Shown here: piece after piece, positions 35,271-48,400 of the stretch
Layout of the letters: each line of letters starts with the position of its first letter
Numbering within the stretch: the stretch's first letter is position 1
Assembly (NCBI GenBank): GCA_946122785.1
Contig: CAMGYJ010000011.1
Coordinates: 16,678,001 to 16,742,000 of the forward strand
Direction: 5' to 3'
DNA length: 64,000 bases
Source of the DNA: Linum tenue
Lineage: Eukaryota > Streptophyta > Magnoliopsida > Malpighiales > Linaceae
The notes under the pieces: model-generated
Database searches by the model: none
Seen by the model: only the letters and a program-made list of their open reading frames with translations
What the model was told of the DNA's origin: nothing
Translations under genes and position numbers: made by a program

Positions 35271-36453
35271 AAAAGAAAAATGAGAGGAAAAGAGAAGAGA
35301 AGGTAACAACTTGATCGCTGCTGTCGTGGACGGATAGATTCTCCCGGCGGGCAGAAGGCCGAAGGAGCACTGGGCGGGTGGACCGTCGACTAAGACTGGG
35401 TTGGGGGGCAGTGCCCAGTGGGCTCAACTGCTCAATGGGGGCTCAGGTATGGGGAACTCTCCTAGGCCTGGTGGGCTTCGCCTCTCTGAGTCTGTTTTTA
35501 GTTATTCGGTCTTTCGGTTTTAACGGAATTTTAATCTAGACTGGATTGGTCCTGGATTTTTTACTAATTCTGGAACCAAAGTCGGGATTGGGTTGTTTTA
35601 CATCGATCGCAAACACTCTGGGTTTGGGTTGAACTGAAAAATTCGGACCAAATAACTAGCCCTATCTTTCATTGTACCCGACTACGTGTCGTTTATTTAA
35701 TTTTCTGGCTTGGTTAAATTTTAGGATATAATTATCTATTGTTCGAATCAATATATATGATTATCTTTTGTAAAAAAAAAACATATATGGCCATAGCTCA
35801 TAAGAAATGTATATAAATAAACGTCGTTTAGCTTCGGCTAAGGCAGTCTCATAGTATCTTTACCTTTTTCTCATGGTTGTTATGCCGATGGCATGTGGCT
35901 GGTTGAATAGGTCCAACCGGTCCCGGTCATGAAACCGGATGGAACGCCACCGGTATTCTGTCTTAGTCAATAGTGGTCAAAAACGGAAATTCCGGTGGTC
36001 CAACCGGTATTTTGCATCCAGTCACTTAAGGAAACGTCGCTGTTCTTATTTGGATTGTTAAAAAAATTGAATTGGAATGGTTTTTGCTGACTCGCTTGCA
36101 CGCCTCGTTCATTCACCAACAACCCAGTTCACCAAATTCTTCTCTCTGCCTTCTCTTTTTCCTGGCGGCAACCCTAGCGCAACATACAAATCCTCGATGA
36201 CGAGGAGAGAGAGGCTTTGCAAGGCAGGCGCGAGGTGCAAGTTAGCTTCTTTGTCATGTTTGGGGTTCTGGTATTGAGGGATTGTTATTGGGTTGATTGA
36301 TAGAGAAAATTGATTGGTGTCTGGTTTAATGGGGGTTAATGGTTTAATAATAGAGATTTTTAATGTGTTAATTGGATCCTGGTTTCGGATTGTTAATGAG
36401 GAATGTCCAAGGCCTTCTCTAGTCTCCATCGTTTTTGGTTTCTGAGCGAAGGG
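35271..36453. other. Intergenic with MITE scraps and a possible orphan first exon (36077-36238)
   Basis: At 35510-35675 a fragment ends AATTCGGACCAAATAACTAGC, like the right end of the hAT element at 44286-44724. At 36077 a plus-strand ATG opens a frame reading FADSLARLVHSPTTQFTKFF, then KSSMTRRERLCKAGAR before a GGTGCAAG donor-like site. It could be a plastid-targeted first exon, but I do not recognise it. The Copia insertion lies just downstream. Confidence 0.3.
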
Positions 36454-36455
36454 TG

Positions 36456-36825
36456 TGAAGAAGAAAGTCAATGAAGAAGAAGGTCAAGACATTGATCAGT
36501 TTTCTGGACTTTGGTTTAACAGGTTCAACCTGGAGAATCAGTCATTTAATCACTGCTTGAAGAAGCGCGTTTTGACACCGTTTTCCTCTACATGGTGTCG
36601 TTCTACTTCTACTTACCAACAAACACACAACACTTAGTCGATAGGGTTTAGACAGTTGTACAACTATCATTGGTTTATTTAATTGTTAGTTTGCTAGTTA
36701 CTGTTTATTAGTCGTTGGTAGTTAATTACTGTAAGTAGGGTTCTCTTGCTGCAACGTATTTAAGCTGCTTGTAAATACTTTTTCATCGATCAATGAAACT
36801 ACAATTTTCTCCAACCCTATTCTTA
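36456..36825 (+). repeat. 5' LTR of the Copia element
   Basis: About 370 bp, nearly repeated at 40909-41283. It ends CTCCAACCCTATTCTTA and is followed by TGGTATAAGAGC (36826-36837), one base from the common initiator-methionine tRNA primer-binding site TGGTATCAGAGC. A GTATTTAAGCTGC promoter-like stretch lies at about 36757. Confidence 0.85.
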
Positions 36826-39800
36826 TGGTATAAGAGCTCTGAAGCTCCTTCTTTCTTAGGGTTTCATCATGTCCACTTCATCTGGACAGATGTCTACTGT
36901 TGTTTCCTCTTCTTCAGACCAGTTGGTTCATCAATCCATTGTGCCGATCGAGTTCAATGGGAGGAACTATAATCTATGGAGTAGATATGCGAGAATCGCT
37001 CTGAAGACAAGGAAGAGGCTTGGCTATATTGATGAGACTAAAACTCAACCAACATCAACAGATTAAGCCTTTGAAGAATGGGATGCAAACAACACTCAGG
37101 TACTAGGCTGGTTACTGAACTCTCTTGATGAATCGACTACTGAGAGTGTTCCTATTACTGAAAATGCACATGAGATTTGGGAAGATTTGAAAATGAGATA
37201 TGTCTAGGCAGATGCAGTTATGCTTGTAGATCTATAGACACAGATCTATTCTCGTAAGCAAAGTCCTCTAGTGTCAATGAATTCTTTACTAGGCTGAAGA
37301 CTTATTGGGAAGAGTATGTTCAATATAGGACAGTTGTCTCAGCCCCTTGTCCTGATCCAAACTGTCCTGCTTCAATAGCCTTAGAAACCCTAAGAAACTA
37401 CTTTTAGAGGACGGTCTGAAGAAGAGAATCAAGGTTTCAGGAACTTAAAATTCAACACGGATGATTACAATAGAATTATGAACTTGCTTCAACAATCTCC
37501 ACCAACTTCACCAAATGGATCTAGACCAGACTCACCTAGAGTTATGCCTCAAGCTAATTTTGTTGTCAGAAACTTGTCAAGCTTCCCAAACTTTGCAGGC
37601 AAGTTTACTCTTTCTGCATATACCAAATCAAATTTGGTGGGTTTGAGTGATGTATAGATCATCGATACAGGAGCTACTAACCATATATCTTGTAGTTTGT
37701 CATGCTTTTTAGCTCATAAATTGATTAAGGATGCTTTTCTCACCCTGCCTAATGGTCAAAAGGCAGAGGCCACTCATATAGGGATAGTGAAGTTAACATG
37801 TGGTTTAATCCTTCATCAAGTCCTCTATGTCCCATCCTTTTCCTTTAATTTGATCTCAGTTAGTAAACTAACCAAAACACATCCCATCTCACTTACCTTC
37901 AAATCATCCTTATGTGAAATCAAGGACCTTCTTACCAGGAGGAGGATGGGCTTGGCCCATCAAGTTAGAGGTCTTTACCAAATGTCTCGATGCTCCCATT
38001 TTGTTCCAGTGCCTGCTGCTAAAGGAAAGCCATCCATTATAGCAGCAACCTAGAATTTCTCACAACAGAACATGGACTTGTGGCACTCAAGGCTAGGACA
38101 TCCATCCTCATTGAGACAAAATGTAATCCAACAAAGTAGTAATGTAGTAGAAAAATCTGTATTAGATCATTGTGAAACTTGTCACTTTGCTAAGTAGAAG
38201 AAACTACCTTTCAATTTGAGTGATTCTGTAGCTGCCTCACCTTTTGACTTGATCCATGTAGATATTTGGGGGCCTCATTTAGTTACTAGTTACAATGGAT
38301 TTAGATATTTTCTAACTATTTTGGATGATTGTAGTAGAAGTTTATGGGGTTCCTGATGAAAGCTAAGTCAGAAGCAAGAAATTTGCTGCAAAATTTATGT
38401 GTTATGGTGAATGTACATTTTAGTCAGAAAATCAAAATCATCAGGTCAGATCAAGGGCTTGAATTTCACATGCCTAATTTCTACTCCTAACATGGGATTC
38501 TCCACCAAGTGTCTTGTGTTGAGGTTCTACAGCATAATGGAAGAGTGGAAAGAAAGCACCCGGACATATTGAATATAGCTAGGGCTGTAAGATTCCAATC
38601 TGGTTTACATCTTTCATTCTGGGCAGATTGTGTACTACATGTTGTGTTTCTTATCAACAGATTACCTTCAGCATTGTTGAATGACATTACACCCGTTGAG
38701 AGGCTATATGGAAAACCTCTTGATTACAGTTTCTTGAGAGTTTTGGCTACATTTGTTATGCTGGATCTTTATCACAAGGCAAAAAGAAATTTGATAGTAG
38801 AGCTAGGCAGTGTCTCTTTTTGGGTTTCACTTCAGGTATAAAAGGTTACAAGTTACTTGACTTGTCTTCTCATGCAGTGTTTGTCTCAAGGGATGTAAAG
38901 TTCTATGAACAGATCCTTCCTTACCAAAAGGATTATTCTCCCCAGCCTACTACATCCATTCACTTACCTTCTCACCCTATTTCTTTTGATCCATTTCCAG
39001 ATCCCACCACACCACCTTCTCCCCTACATCCATCACCAACACCACCATATACATCTCCTCAATCTCCTTCCCTTCCTCAGATTGAGGACATGAGGGAGGG
39101 ATCCATTCATGATGATTCTGCTTCTGAGGGAGAAGCTGAAACATTAACTTTTGATCCACCTGAACCCTCTTTACCTGAACCTTCTCTGAGAAGATCAGAT
39201 AGACAATCCAAACCACCATCATACCTTGTTCAAAATTACAAAACACAAATTCCTAACCTTAAACCCCACCAATTCTAGTTCACACTCACTAGACACCTTA
39301 GCCAATTTTATCTCTGATCAAAACCTTACACCAGAATTCCAGGCCTATGCTCTCAGTGTTCTTAGCATGTCAGAACCAGACTTTTACAGAGAAGCCATTC
39401 AACACGAGCATTGGAGAAAAGCAATTGTGGAAGAACTGAAGGCACTGCAAGCTAATGGAACCTAGGAGATTGTTAACTTACCACCAGGCAGAAAGGCAGT
39501 GGGATGTCGTTGGGTATTTAAAGTTAAACTGAATCCAGATGGCAATATGGAAAGATACAAGGCACGATTGGTTGCAAAGGGATTTACTCAAATTCGTGGA
39601 ATAGATTTCTTGGACACTTATTCTCCAGTAGCCAAGATTAATATAGTTAAGACTTTATTGTTTGTTGCAACAGTTAAGAACGGGCATTTACATCAGATGG
39701 ATGTCAGTAATGTGTTTCTTCATGGAGATTTGGATGAATTAATATACATGGAAGTTCCCTCAGGTTTAACATTGCAGAATTTTGAGCACAAACATGTTTG

Positions 39801-40908
39801 TTTGCTTAAGAAATCCTTATATGGACTTTAGCATTCTAGTAGGCAATGGTTTGCCAAGCTAGCTGCTTCTTTAATAAAGTTTGGTTTCAAGCAATCTCAA
39901 GCAGATTATTCCATGTTCACAATGATTAAAGGTGAAGTGATTATCATTCTCCTAGTCTATGTTGATGATATTATAGTTGCAGGAAATGATTTGTTAGAAA
40001 TTGTCAAGACAAAAGGTTTCCTTGCAAAGGAATTCAAGATCAAAGATTTGGGAAAACTAAGATACTTCTTAGGACTGGAAATTGCAAGAACCCCAAGAGG
40101 AATCTTTGTTTTCAGAGAAAGTATTGTCTGGATATGCTAAAAGAAGCTGGATTTCTAAGCTGTAAACCAGTGTTAACACCTATAGAGTTAAAGATCAGAC
40201 TTTATGCAACAACAGCCAACAGGTAATCTACTTCCAGATTCAACAACTTATAGAAGATTGGTTTGTAAATTACAATATCTTACTACAAAGAGACCAAACA
40301 TTACTTATGTGGTACAACAGCTATGTCAAAAGGCACCCACAGATCAACATATGCAAGTTGTGCATCACGTTTTCAAGTATCTCAAAAACAAACCAACACA
40401 AGGGCTGGTGTTCATAACCAATTCTTCATTGCAACTTAAAGGATATTCATATGAATATTGGGCAGCTTGCCCAGATACAAGGAAATCTCTCACTGGTTAC
40501 TGCACTTTTCTTGGAGACTCACTCATTACATGGAGAACTAAGAAGCAGCAAACTGTATCCAGATCCTCTTCAAAGGCAGAGTACAGGTTCATGTGAAATG
40601 GTGTGGTTGAAGCAGCTGCTATTGAAAATGAGGGTGAATCATACATCACCAACATCTTTGTTTTGTGACAATCAGTCTACGATCCATATTGCACACAATC
40701 CAGTGTTTCACAAAAGGATAAAATACATTGAAGTGGATTGTCACTTGATTCATCAACACATTTTGGACAAAATTGTTACTGTTACTTACGGCAGATCTGA
40801 GCTTCAACTTGCAGATACTTTTACCAAGGCGTTGAGTTGACATTGTCTTCACTTTCTTCTTGCCAAGCTTGGAGTAGCAGATGTTTATGCTCCTCGGCTT
40901 GAGGGAGG

Positions 40909-41283
40909 GGAAGAAGAAGAAAGCCAATGAAGAAGAAGAAGGTCAAGACATTGACCCGGTTTTTGGACTTTGGTTTAACAAATTCAACTTGGAGAACCGG
41001 TCCTTTAATCGCTACTTGAAGAAGCGCGTTTTGACACCGTTTTTCTCTACACGGTGTCGTTCTACTTACAAAAAAAAAAAAAACACAACACTTAGCCGAT
41101 ATAGTGTAGACAGTTGTACAACTATCATTGGTTTATTTAATTGTTAGTTTGCTAGTTACTGTTTATTAGCCGTTGGTAGTTAATTACTGTAAGTATGGTT
41201 CTCTTGCTGCAGCGTATTTAAGCTGCTTGTAAATACTTTTTCATCTATCAATGAAATTACAAGTTTCTCCAACCCTATTCTTA
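40909..41283 (+). repeat. 3' LTR of the Copia element
   Basis: It pairs with 36456-36825. It differs from the 5' LTR by scattered substitutions and an A-homopolymer (about 41070-41083) replacing a CTTCTACTTACCAACAAAC-like stretch. The divergence indicates an insertion that is not recent. Confidence 0.85.
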
Positions 41284-42550
41284 GAGGGGAAGGGAGGAAT
41301 CAGAGGGTTAATTTAGATGGAGGATATTCAGATCGGTTATTCTTCCTAGCGTTAATTTAATGCTTCTAGAAGATATCGAATTTGTTTTTATTTTTCAATC
41401 TAGATTTCAGAGATATTGTTTTAAAATAGGTTATTTATATTCTTATTCTGAACTTTTATTAAAATCGGCATAAACCGACGCATGAACTAGTTGTACCACG
41501 GTAAAACCATTTCACTTGTAAAACCGGCGTACCGACATAAATCGGGTTGACAATTTTTTCTCCAACCAGAACCAAAAGTCCCAAAATGCGCGACAGTGCC
41601 GCACAACTAACTTCTAGTGATTTACGGTTTATTGTTTAAGCGTTACAAAACCGTTGGTTAACCGTTGATAGAACCGTTCATGATATATAACATATAAGAC
41701 TTGTATATTACACCAATTAAAAAATGAAGTTATCATTGACCATAAACAATTTCAAATTCATATCATCACCAAAATATCTAATAAATCATTCAAACCATCT
41801 CACAAAAGAAACCATATTTTTTTAATTCAAATTAAAAATTACGGTTTCAGTAGGTAGCGGACAACGTAAAGTCGACAACAAGGTTGGAATGAGAAGAGGA
41901 AGCATATATAAAATTAATAAGTATGGTTTAATGATCTTAGGTTTATGTTAAAGCGTTTTGTAAAATTTTTCCGATTAAAATAGTGAACCAGTGGACAAGT
42001 TAAACAGTGTTGGTTCATCTGATTTTATGTTGAACCACGAAAAACCGCTTGGCCCATCAATAACCGCCCAAACAATGAACAAAACCGCTATAATAACTGG
42101 TTTAACGATTCTACTGGCCCGATTATTAATCCGGTTAGTTTCTTATAACCATGAGTATTATTTACAAATCTTCAACCGGCCCTCTTGGCCTGTCAGGAGA
42201 ATGGGCTTTAGGTCAATGGGAACGAAGTCAGTACTCAGTAAACGCACCCTAGGTCTATGGTGTGATGTGAGGCCTATAAAGAGATGAAGCAACACGTGCG
42301 GGGAGATCTAGTTGCTTCCTTGAAGATCTACGCCCAGAAACTGAAACAGACCGTCTCTTCCAGGTCCTAGAAGAGAAACAGAGGGTAGCGTCTTTTTGGT
42401 TCTTCGTTGCTTTTTTTAGATCGTCTTAGAAAAGTTAGATACTTGGGCCAGATTCTGTATTTATTTTGTGTATTTATTCGCTTTTACCCTTTATCTTTCA
42501 CTTGAGGAAGACGAAGAAAAGAGGAGAAGCCGGCCCTTGCAAGTGCAAAT
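41284..42550. other. Intergenic and 5' flank of the F-box gene
   Basis: The segment 41460-42200 is rich in AACCGGTT/ACCGTT-type words and looks like a degraded MITE. From about 42290 onward the sequence is presumably the promoter and leader of the F-box gene. No other gene was seen. Confidence 0.4.
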
Positions 42551-44049
42551 ATGGCCTCCGGCTCTGTTTTTACTCGAGACGAGGTAAGTTTTGTTTTTAT
42601 CTCTCGAAACTGATTAGTGTGGTTTAGGGAAAGAGTGTAAAGTTGCATACTTTGATTGCTTACTCTACTTTCATCTCGTCTCGCTAGAAAGAAGAAGAAG
42701 AAGAAGAAGTAGGTAGCGGTTTGATAGATCGGATTAGTAGCTTACCCGAGGGAATCATTTTGAGCATTCTGTCCCTATTGACCCACAAGGAAGCTGTGAA
42801 GACTTCTTTACTTTCCTGCAGATGGGTATATTTTTGGATGTCAGCTCTAACGGTGCTGGATTTTGATTCCCCCAAAGTGTCGCCGGCGAGAAGAACAGAG
42901 TTCAAACAATGGGCGAGTAGGGTTGTGAGGCAGCTGAACAATGCCACCACCTCAACCAAGTTTAGGGTTTCGTTCACATTGAGCAATCAGTACAGTTTCG
43001 ATGGGGATAAAGACCAATGGCTGAAATTCACGATATCAAACAGGTTCGAGTATCTTAAGCTGTGCTCGAGCAATCCTACACCAGCTTCTACCCGTGAGGG
43101 CAAGAGTTGTGGTTATGCTTTCCCGGAGGATTGTTTCAATAACATCGTTACACCATCTGGGTTGTCCGATGTCAAGTCCCTCAGATCGTTGCGTCTGAGT
43201 TGTGTTGAGGTCGAGGCTCGGACAATTGAACACTTCATCTCTGAGTGCCCCTATCTCGAAGAATTAGCCGTGCACAGGTCGGATTCACTAAGGGAGCTAA
43301 AGATTGCTGCTGCTGATATGGGTTCATCTTCATCACTTGCGTTGAAGCGCTTGGAAGTAGTAAGATGCAGATGTCTAATCTCACTGGAGATTTATAATGT
43401 CTCGTGCCTCACCCACTTTACATATCGAGGTCATTGGACAATCGGGCTTCGTTTAAAGGATTGTGTTAGCCTTGTGGATGTGAACATAGGCTTTGATGGT
43501 TCTTGCATTAAAACTTTAGTATTTGACCTCGTCTCCTGCTATGCTGCTCAGCTGACTGCCCTTGCCGTGTTAATCAGCCCGGTGAGTAGTAGAAGATGAA
43601 GCACTGCTATCATTTTCGATGGTTTTGCTATGCTTCAAAACGTGCCTTAAACTACAAAAAATCAAAATGTTCTTGTTGCCTGATACATATTTGTTGTTTG
43701 TACAGGTTTTCACCCGGTTTTCGAAAGTGGCAGAATTCGTTCGCCTTAAGCTGTTGACAGTAGAAGCATATCCAACTTTTGTCGTTCATGTCCCTGGTTT
43801 GGATACTTTGATAAATGCTTGTCCAAATTTGCATACATTGCGAGTGAAGGTAATTTATTCTTTTGCTGCTTTCATTCTCTCACTCTTTGGCTCGAGTTCA
43901 GTATTTTTTGTGATTGTATTTTGGGGTTGCAGATAAATGCCTGCCAACCCCGGGTTATGACTAAAGCAATGCAAGAACGAGACAACATTAAAGGTCGTCA
44001 TGAGAGCATAAAAGTGGTGGAGATTATCGGTTTTACTTGCCCAAATTGA
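42551..44049 (+). CDS. F-box/FBD/LRR protein, C-terminus truncated by repeat DNA
   Basis: Probably a substrate adaptor of an SCF ubiquitin ligase. Four exons in matching phases (42551-42583, 42688-43581, 43706-43849, 43933-44049) give 395 aa. A short first exon (MASGSVFTRDE) is needed because exon 2 has no early ATG. After an acidic E-run, the F-box spans about residues 24-64 (IDRISSLPEGIILSILSLLT, then TSLLSCRW). LRR-like segments follow (LRSLRLSCVEV, CPYLEELAV, LKRLEVVRCR). The FBD-like tail has LDTLINACPNLHTLRVK and ESIKVVEIIGF. Family members normally continue beyond this point; here the last codons and the TGA come from repeat sequence starting near 44038. The family is clear, but whether it still functions is doubtful. 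Confidence 0.75.
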
Positions 44050-44243
44050 TCCGGTCCAGTTCGGTCTTTTTGGAAATATAATAACCAAAGATTGGATTGG
44101 ATACAATTCAGTCTTGATCCGGATCCGGTCCCAATTCGGTTTTGATTTTATATTGTGAGCTTGTGGGGATTTGAGTGGCCTAAGGCATGAAAGGGTGAGG
44201 AGTTGGTTAAGTTTTGTACTAAGTGCAAAGGTTTGTGACCGTT
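44038..44243. repeat. Direct repeat of the interior of the 44286-44724 element
   Basis: From CCCAAATTGATCCGGTCC at 44038 the sequence matches 44314-44518 over about 205 bp with few differences. It replaces the expected 3' end of the F-box gene and supplies its stop codon. Confidence 0.85.
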
Positions 44244-44285
44244 AATTTAGCTATTCAACTAATGTTTGTTTTGTATGTCCCAAGG

Positions 44286-44724
44286 TAGGGGTGGTTATAC
44301 GGTTTGGTTAAATTGGCCCAAATTGATCCGGTCCAGTTCGGTCTTTTTGAAAATATAATAACCAAAGATTGGATTGGATACAATCCAGTCTTGATTCGGA
44401 TCCGGTCCCAATTCGGTTTTGATTTTATATTGAGCTTGTCGGGATTTGAGTGGCCTAAGGCATGAAAGGGTGAGGAGTTGGTTAAGTTTTGTACTAAGTG
44501 CAAAGGTTTGTGACCGTTTATGCAAATTACTCTTAAGTTTTGAGTGTTGAGCTCTTTTATCCGTTCTTTATCCAGTTTTCGATCTGGTTCTAAACGGTTT
44601 TTTTACCTCAAATCCAAGCCCAAAGATTGGATTGGAATGTTTACTATCTGGTTCGGTCTCGGTCCGGGTTATACGGTCTGGTTTCGAGTAAAATCAAAAA
44701 ATTCGGACCAAATAGCCAGCCTTA
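44286..44724. mobile_element. Non-autonomous hAT-type element (439 bp), perfect 8-bp duplication
   Basis: The left end TAGGGGTGGTTATACGG and the complement of the right end TAAGGCTGGCTATTTGG are imperfect inverted repeats. The flank TCCCAAGG is present on both sides (44278-44285 and 44725-44732). It is non-coding. Confidence 0.85.
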
Positions 44725-44732
44725 TCCCAAGG

Positions 44733-47040
44733 GTCTTCAATGAATTTTAGAGGACTTGTTCCATAAGATGAGTTATTATGACCAACTCTTTTTAATATAT
44801 AGAAAAACGCATTTGATTGTTTTATGTTTTCTTTACTAATGTTTGAACTAGATATTGGTTAAATTATAATTATATTTAAAATATTTTACTAAATTTATTG
44901 GTCGGATGAATTTTATTTTATTTTATGTTGATCAATTTCTTTCATAACTTTAAATAATTTGAGTTTTTCTAAAATAGTTAATTCATTATTTTAAAGTAAT
45001 CTTTATGGTATTCTTTTATTATGACATTATCGATAATTAGTTAATATGTATTTTTTTCATCAAGTCGTCTTGGTTTACTGTTGTGTATTTTTTCATATCT
45101 TATAAGAAATTTGTAGACTTTTATTATCGGATATGAATTTGGAGTTGTAATGAAATATATGTCATCTAGAATGATAAGAATTAAGAATTAAATGTATATA
45201 AGAAAATCAAGAGAATAACAAAAAGATTATGCTTAGAAATCTCAACTATGGAAAAACATGAAAATATAATGCTTGTTATATAAATTATTGTAATTTAGTG
45301 TATAGGCTTGTTTGAATAATAAGTAGGAGATGTTAAGTGTTAGATACTAATGCACGTACAAAAGTTAAGAAAATCTAAAGATTATAAATTCTACTATAGC
45401 AATATGATCTTTGACTTTTCATATGTAGTTAATAGCATAAATTATCACTCAATTATCTATTTTTCTTAAATGTATCACTCTATTATTTTTCAAATCAAAC
45501 ATGTCATCGTAATATATAGTATATATGTATTATCAAATTAAATTTAGCCATTTTTTATGGCTTATCTTCTCCATTTGCAACTCCCAATAATTAATAGCCA
45601 CAATCCCATCCTCCATATGTTCTTTCTCTTCCTTCGATCCAACAATAATTAAACGCAAAAACTTGTCTGTCACGAAAGAACCTTGAAGACGGACTTTTGA
45701 ATTTCAACCACTCTCTGAAAGTCCACGATTATTGATCGATTTGACTCAATCATAAAAGTTGGAACCCAAATTTTTTAGAATATATGGATTTCAAAGTATC
45801 AAAGGTTGTCAACCTGGTTTAGCCTGTTGGCTCGGTCGATTAAGTGGGTTAAGAGTTAATGGTCCAATTGTTTTAGTCCGCTTTTGCCCGAATATATGAA
45901 AAAGTCATTATATTGTTTATATATTAATTAATTATATAAAATCTCATCTACATATGTATAATTTCTTCCTCGCCCGGACTATCTACATTTGTTTCTCTTT
46001 CTGCTACTTTCCGCTATCCTCCTTCGAGCTCCTAAAAAGCATTCCAACAACATGTATTCATCACGCGATAAAGGTTGCACTCCTATGGCGGCGTGTCAGA
46101 TGTGGAACTAATGAGGAACGATCAAGTGGGAATTGAGCGTGGGGGTGTTTGCGAGGGAAGACAATATGTGATGAAATGCGAGTTCTGCCAGTAGTCTCTT
46201 TGTATACAGAATTGATTCGACGGATTTAGCTTACCAATTTGCCGTTCGGGAGCTAGAGCGGCAAGGACGGAGCCAGGATTTGAAATTAGGAGGGGGGCGT
46301 CAATTTCTTTTTTTTTTTGTTGAGAAATTTTTCCCCATGAGTTCATGACATAAAGAAGAAACAAATTTAGGTTGACGATTTTTTCCATAGATTTACACAT
46401 ATAATCAACGATTTAACTACGAAAAATAATAGGTGATTGATAATTCATGGATAAGATTCCACCCTTTATTGCAATCAAACTAAAATTACGGTCACACGAA
46501 CATGCAGTGAAATAAAAAATTGAAATCAATTTAGCACGATATTCTGTGAGTTCATGAAGAAAGATTTCAATAGATTCTTAAAAACACACTAAATATCAAT
46601 TACTTATTTGAAATTTATTCAAATAAGGATGATTTAACTACAAACAATTAAGAACAATTACATAATTCTTGCATAAAATTCAAATATAATTAAGTTTACC
46701 ATATTGATGAGGGGTATTCTTGCAATATTTCTTGCATCAAATACAATTAAGGTTCTCATAATGATGAAGGGGTTTCCTTGCAAAATTAAAAAGATTAAAG
46801 TATGAATAAGGATGAGGGGTGTAAGGAGGGAAATGATATTGATTTCATAAAAAAGTAAAGACTTGCCTTCTACACAGTTCGAACCATAGCCAATGAATAA
46901 TAAATTACCAAGAACAATCATCCCAATCAGGTTGTTACTTGTGAGTTATGAATCACACTTGGAATTATAAACTATCTATAATCTTGGGGGTGGGGGGCCC
47001 AGCCAGACGCAACTAAAATTACAAGTCGAACTTACGTAAG
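44733..47040. other. AT-rich intergenic DNA
   Basis: No credible gene was found. At 45800-45880 there is a short GGTTAAGAGTTAATGGTCC-type MITE scrap. At 46270-47010 GACGGAGCCAGGATTTG and a later GGGGCCCAGCCAGACGC resemble ends of a degraded transposon, but I cannot assign it. Confidence 0.4.
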
Positions 47041-47059
47041 CTAGATCTTCATTGTGGCC

Positions 47060-48123
47060 CCATATGGTAAGTAGACAGCGTGCGACCCAGGGCAAAAAAT
47101 GCACACCTAGATGGTGCATTGCAAGACCATAATCCACTCTGCCCTTTTGAAAATCTGGTTCACCCTTTGATTATGGTTCTTTAGGCAATGGTAAGGCATC
47201 GGCCAGGGGAATGTAGACTTCCTGAAACATTGCACAACGATTTCAGCATCACCACCAACAAAGAAACTCAGGATGAAAGCTTATGTTGTACCAAAAGACC
47301 CCTTTCACAAACTTCATTCAAAAAAATGGGGTCGGGTAACAAAGCCATAAAAGATAACATTTAACGAGCTAAGAAGCTAATGCTTACGATCAATGATTGA
47401 ATTGCCTGGCCAAGCAAAGTTGAAGCTTGTTCCAAGACCAAACCTATCACTCTTAGTGGAGGTTCCCCATTCAATCAATACCCTCCGCTTCTACACTTGG
47501 TAGCTGAGGAGGAGGCACTAGATAAAATAAAAATGAGTTAGTCGAGGCAAATAACTTAATGCAGAACCAATACAGCAATGGCTTTCCAACAATCACCTAT
47601 ATCGCAGAATACTTGGTTCACCTTAACAAGAAGCTTCGAGATGGTAGACAGAGAAGAATTGGGACTCGGCTGCCGAAGGAAAAAACAGAGATGAGAAGTC
47701 ATTTTAGTGACAGACATCTCCAACATTCAAAACAACCATAAGCAACACAGAATCAAATGAACTGGTTATTGATACACTGGTTATTGATACACGAAGAGAA
47801 CTATGTACAACTTGAGGTGTGAATTGCATGCCCTGCAAGCCAGCAGTGCCAGGCAATCCGCCAATCTCTAGCGTGTTCAACACAGACAGAATAACCTACA
47901 ATTCAAGCAGCAATAAGATAAGAGCTTCCACAACCAAGCCCGTGAGTAGCAATCAAGTGGCATGCAAAACCTAGGGCAAGAACAAGAGAATTCACCAACT
48001 GCATACCTCATCCACATTTGGGACCAATCCATAACCTTGATCTTCAGCATTCTCCGTCCCCAGGAAAAAGTTGCGCGTCGTCGACCCAACAACACCAGGC
48101 TCTCCAGGTTCCAATGTCAATAG
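47060..48123 (-). pseudogene. BAG6-like gene body, copy B (frameshifted)
   Basis: Plant BAG6-like proteins are large, ubiquitin-domain-containing chaperone partners. Inferred exons on the minus strand are 48123-48007 (RNFFLGTENAEDQGYGLVPN), 47895-47737 (VILSVLNTLEIGGLPG), 47669-47597 (SSLSTISKLLVKVNQVF), about 47517-47400 (PPLRVIGLVLEQASTLLGQA) and about 47216-47060 (VDYGLAMHHLGVHF, then ALGRTLSTYHMG). Each matches a copy A exon in order, and intron phases agree where they could be checked. The fourth exon has a TGA followed by a frame change. The last has an extra base in a T-run. The N-terminal ubiquitin domain is absent. The name rests on remembered motifs (LGALLLELGRT and the exon order) and needs a search. 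Confidence 0.55.
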
Positions 48124-48400
48124 CTGCCAATGACCATTTCTCAGCATATAAAAGCAGTCATGGAAATAACATAATACTTGCTGCCAAAGGACTGAAGGCT
48201 TGATTTGACAGGTGTCTGTTGGTGCCTGCAGTTGAACTAATAACCACTTTTCTTTCATATACATTGTTCCTTCCAACTTCTATCTTCAGAATCTAATTGT
48301 TAATTGATGATCGACCCCACTACTTTATCTTTGTTAAACTTTCAATACTAGCACTTTGTTTTCTACACAGATTGAAAGAACAGAAAAATAACACACTTAC

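Larger units (their letters stand above)
36456..41283 (+). mobile_element. Ty1/copia retrotransposon with both LTRs, coding frame dead
   Basis: The order gag, protease, integrase, RT, RNase H is that of Copia elements. Gag starts at 36869 (STSSGQMSTVV, then EFNGRNYNLWSRYARIALKT). A protease motif IIDTGATNHIS lies at 37655-37690. GAG-pre-integrase follows (LWHSRLGHPS, about 38077), then integrase (FDLIHVDIWGPH and IIRSDQGLEFH). RT shows RYKARLVAKGFTQ, YSPVAK, MDVSNVFLHGDL and LLVYVDDIIVAGN at about 39950-39990. RNase H shows SLTGYCTFLGDSLITWRTKK and ADTFTKALS. Many TAG stops interrupt it, for example near 37204, 37655, 38051, 38194, 39463 and 39829. A polypurine tract (GAGGGAGGGG, about 40901) precedes the 3' LTR. 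A clean 5-bp target duplication was not found. Confidence 0.92.
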
